Origin: CAVQMB01 sp963713445
GTDB taxonomy: Bacteria; Pseudomonadota; Gammaproteobacteria; Competibacterales; Competibacteraceae
Length of the DNA: 64,000 nucleotides
NCBI GenBank assembly: GCA_963713445.1
Contig: CAVQMB010000012.1
Coordinates: 44,514 to 108,513, forward strand
Direction of reading: 5' to 3'
Shown: one piece after another, positions 63,847-64,000 of the stretch
Layout of the letters: each line of letters opens with the position of its first letter
Position numbering within the stretch: position 1 is the first letter of the stretch
Translations under genes and position numbers: made by a program
Notes under the pieces: model-generated
What the model was told of the DNA's origin: nothing
Seen by the model: the letters and a program-made list of their open reading frames with translations, nothing else
Databases searched by the model: none

Positions 63847-64000
63847 TCACGATCGTGCCGTACCGGATTGCCGGGCCTGACGCCGGCTGCGGTAGAGATA
63901 GAGTAGCCAGATCAGCGCCCCGATCACGGCGCCGCCCACGACCAGCTGCAGGCGGTAGTGTTGCAGGTTGCCGAACAATAGTTCCAGACCATTAGCAAAT
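63847..64000 (-). CDS. Partial C-terminus of a membrane protein
   Basis: The window edge cuts this minus-strand gene. The last 50 residues are visible: FGNLQHYRLQLVVGGAVIG, then a TM helix ending LLYLYRSRR and a short Ala/Arg tail before TGA at 63849-63847. The layout resembles the end of DedA-family proteins, but too little is seen to be sure. Confidence 0.45.
   Translation of the reverse strand, partial: FANGLELLFGNLQHYRLQLVVGGAVIGALIWLLYLYRSRRQARQSGTARS

Overview
The window is about 64 kb of GC-rich bacterial DNA. DsbD, release factor 3, a DUF2970 protein, exosortase H with its partner membrane protein, a Gld-type ABC operon and a periplasmic PheC together point to a gammaproteobacterium. 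I cannot name an order or genus with confidence. There is no rRNA and no CRISPR array. There is one tRNA, tRNA-Ala(CGC), at 17724-17799.

Layout. 0.3-5.1 kb: DsbD and a TlpA-like thioredoxin (minus strand), a gutted anion permease, a two-TM HAMP protein, a type IV pilin and a small monooxygenase-fold protein. 5.2-12.1 kb: a possible catabolic or uptake unit made of a divergent HisD-family dehydrogenase, a complete NitT/TauT-type ABC importer, an SDR, an agmatinase-family ureohydrolase and a divergent LysR regulator. 12.3-17.8 kb: a small membrane protein, then a decayed island with an IS66 element, an IS1111-type IS110 element with 14-bp inverted repeats, a HEPN-like gene remnant and an integrase tail next to tRNA-Ala. 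17.9-26.3 kb: a degenerate histidine kinase, SDR, XrtH pair, IorAB-like molybdenum oxidoreductase, ThiE/ThiM and an MDR dehydrogenase.

27-52 kb is dominated by purine and nucleoside functions. It holds 8-oxoguanine deaminase, a cobalt-type nitrile hydratase with its accessory protein, guanine deaminase, two BMP-family (nucleoside-type) ABC transporters, a Rieske oxygenase with its reductase, PheC, XdhABC and an adenosine deaminase homologue. Much of 31.7-47 kb is decaying. Transporter 1 has broken permease and ATPase genes, the Rieske gene carries an insertion of about 122 bp, its reductase is frameshifted, xdhB has at least five lesions, and the deaminase N-terminus is scrambled. Transporter 2 (47.2-52.0 kb) is intact and probably carries the remaining function. 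If the assembly is poor here, some of these lesions could be sequencing errors.

52.1-52.9 kb is a graveyard of gene fragments. 53-64 kb is ordinary: an Atm1-type exporter, an enoyl-CoA hydratase homologue, a four-gene GldA/GldF/GldG/DUF4340 operon, an ornithine cyclodeaminase homologue, prfC and DUF2970.

Best leads: (1) nitrile hydratase embedded between two purine deaminases, which suggests nitrile-bearing (deaza)purines as substrates; (2) a 94%-identical repeat of about 122 bp that interrupts the Rieske gene and also sits 27 bp upstream of guaD; (3) a HisD paralogue lacking canonical zinc and substrate residues, fused in operon with an ABC importer; (4) two LysR genes whose best starts, judged by ribosome site and homology, are ATT and ATC.
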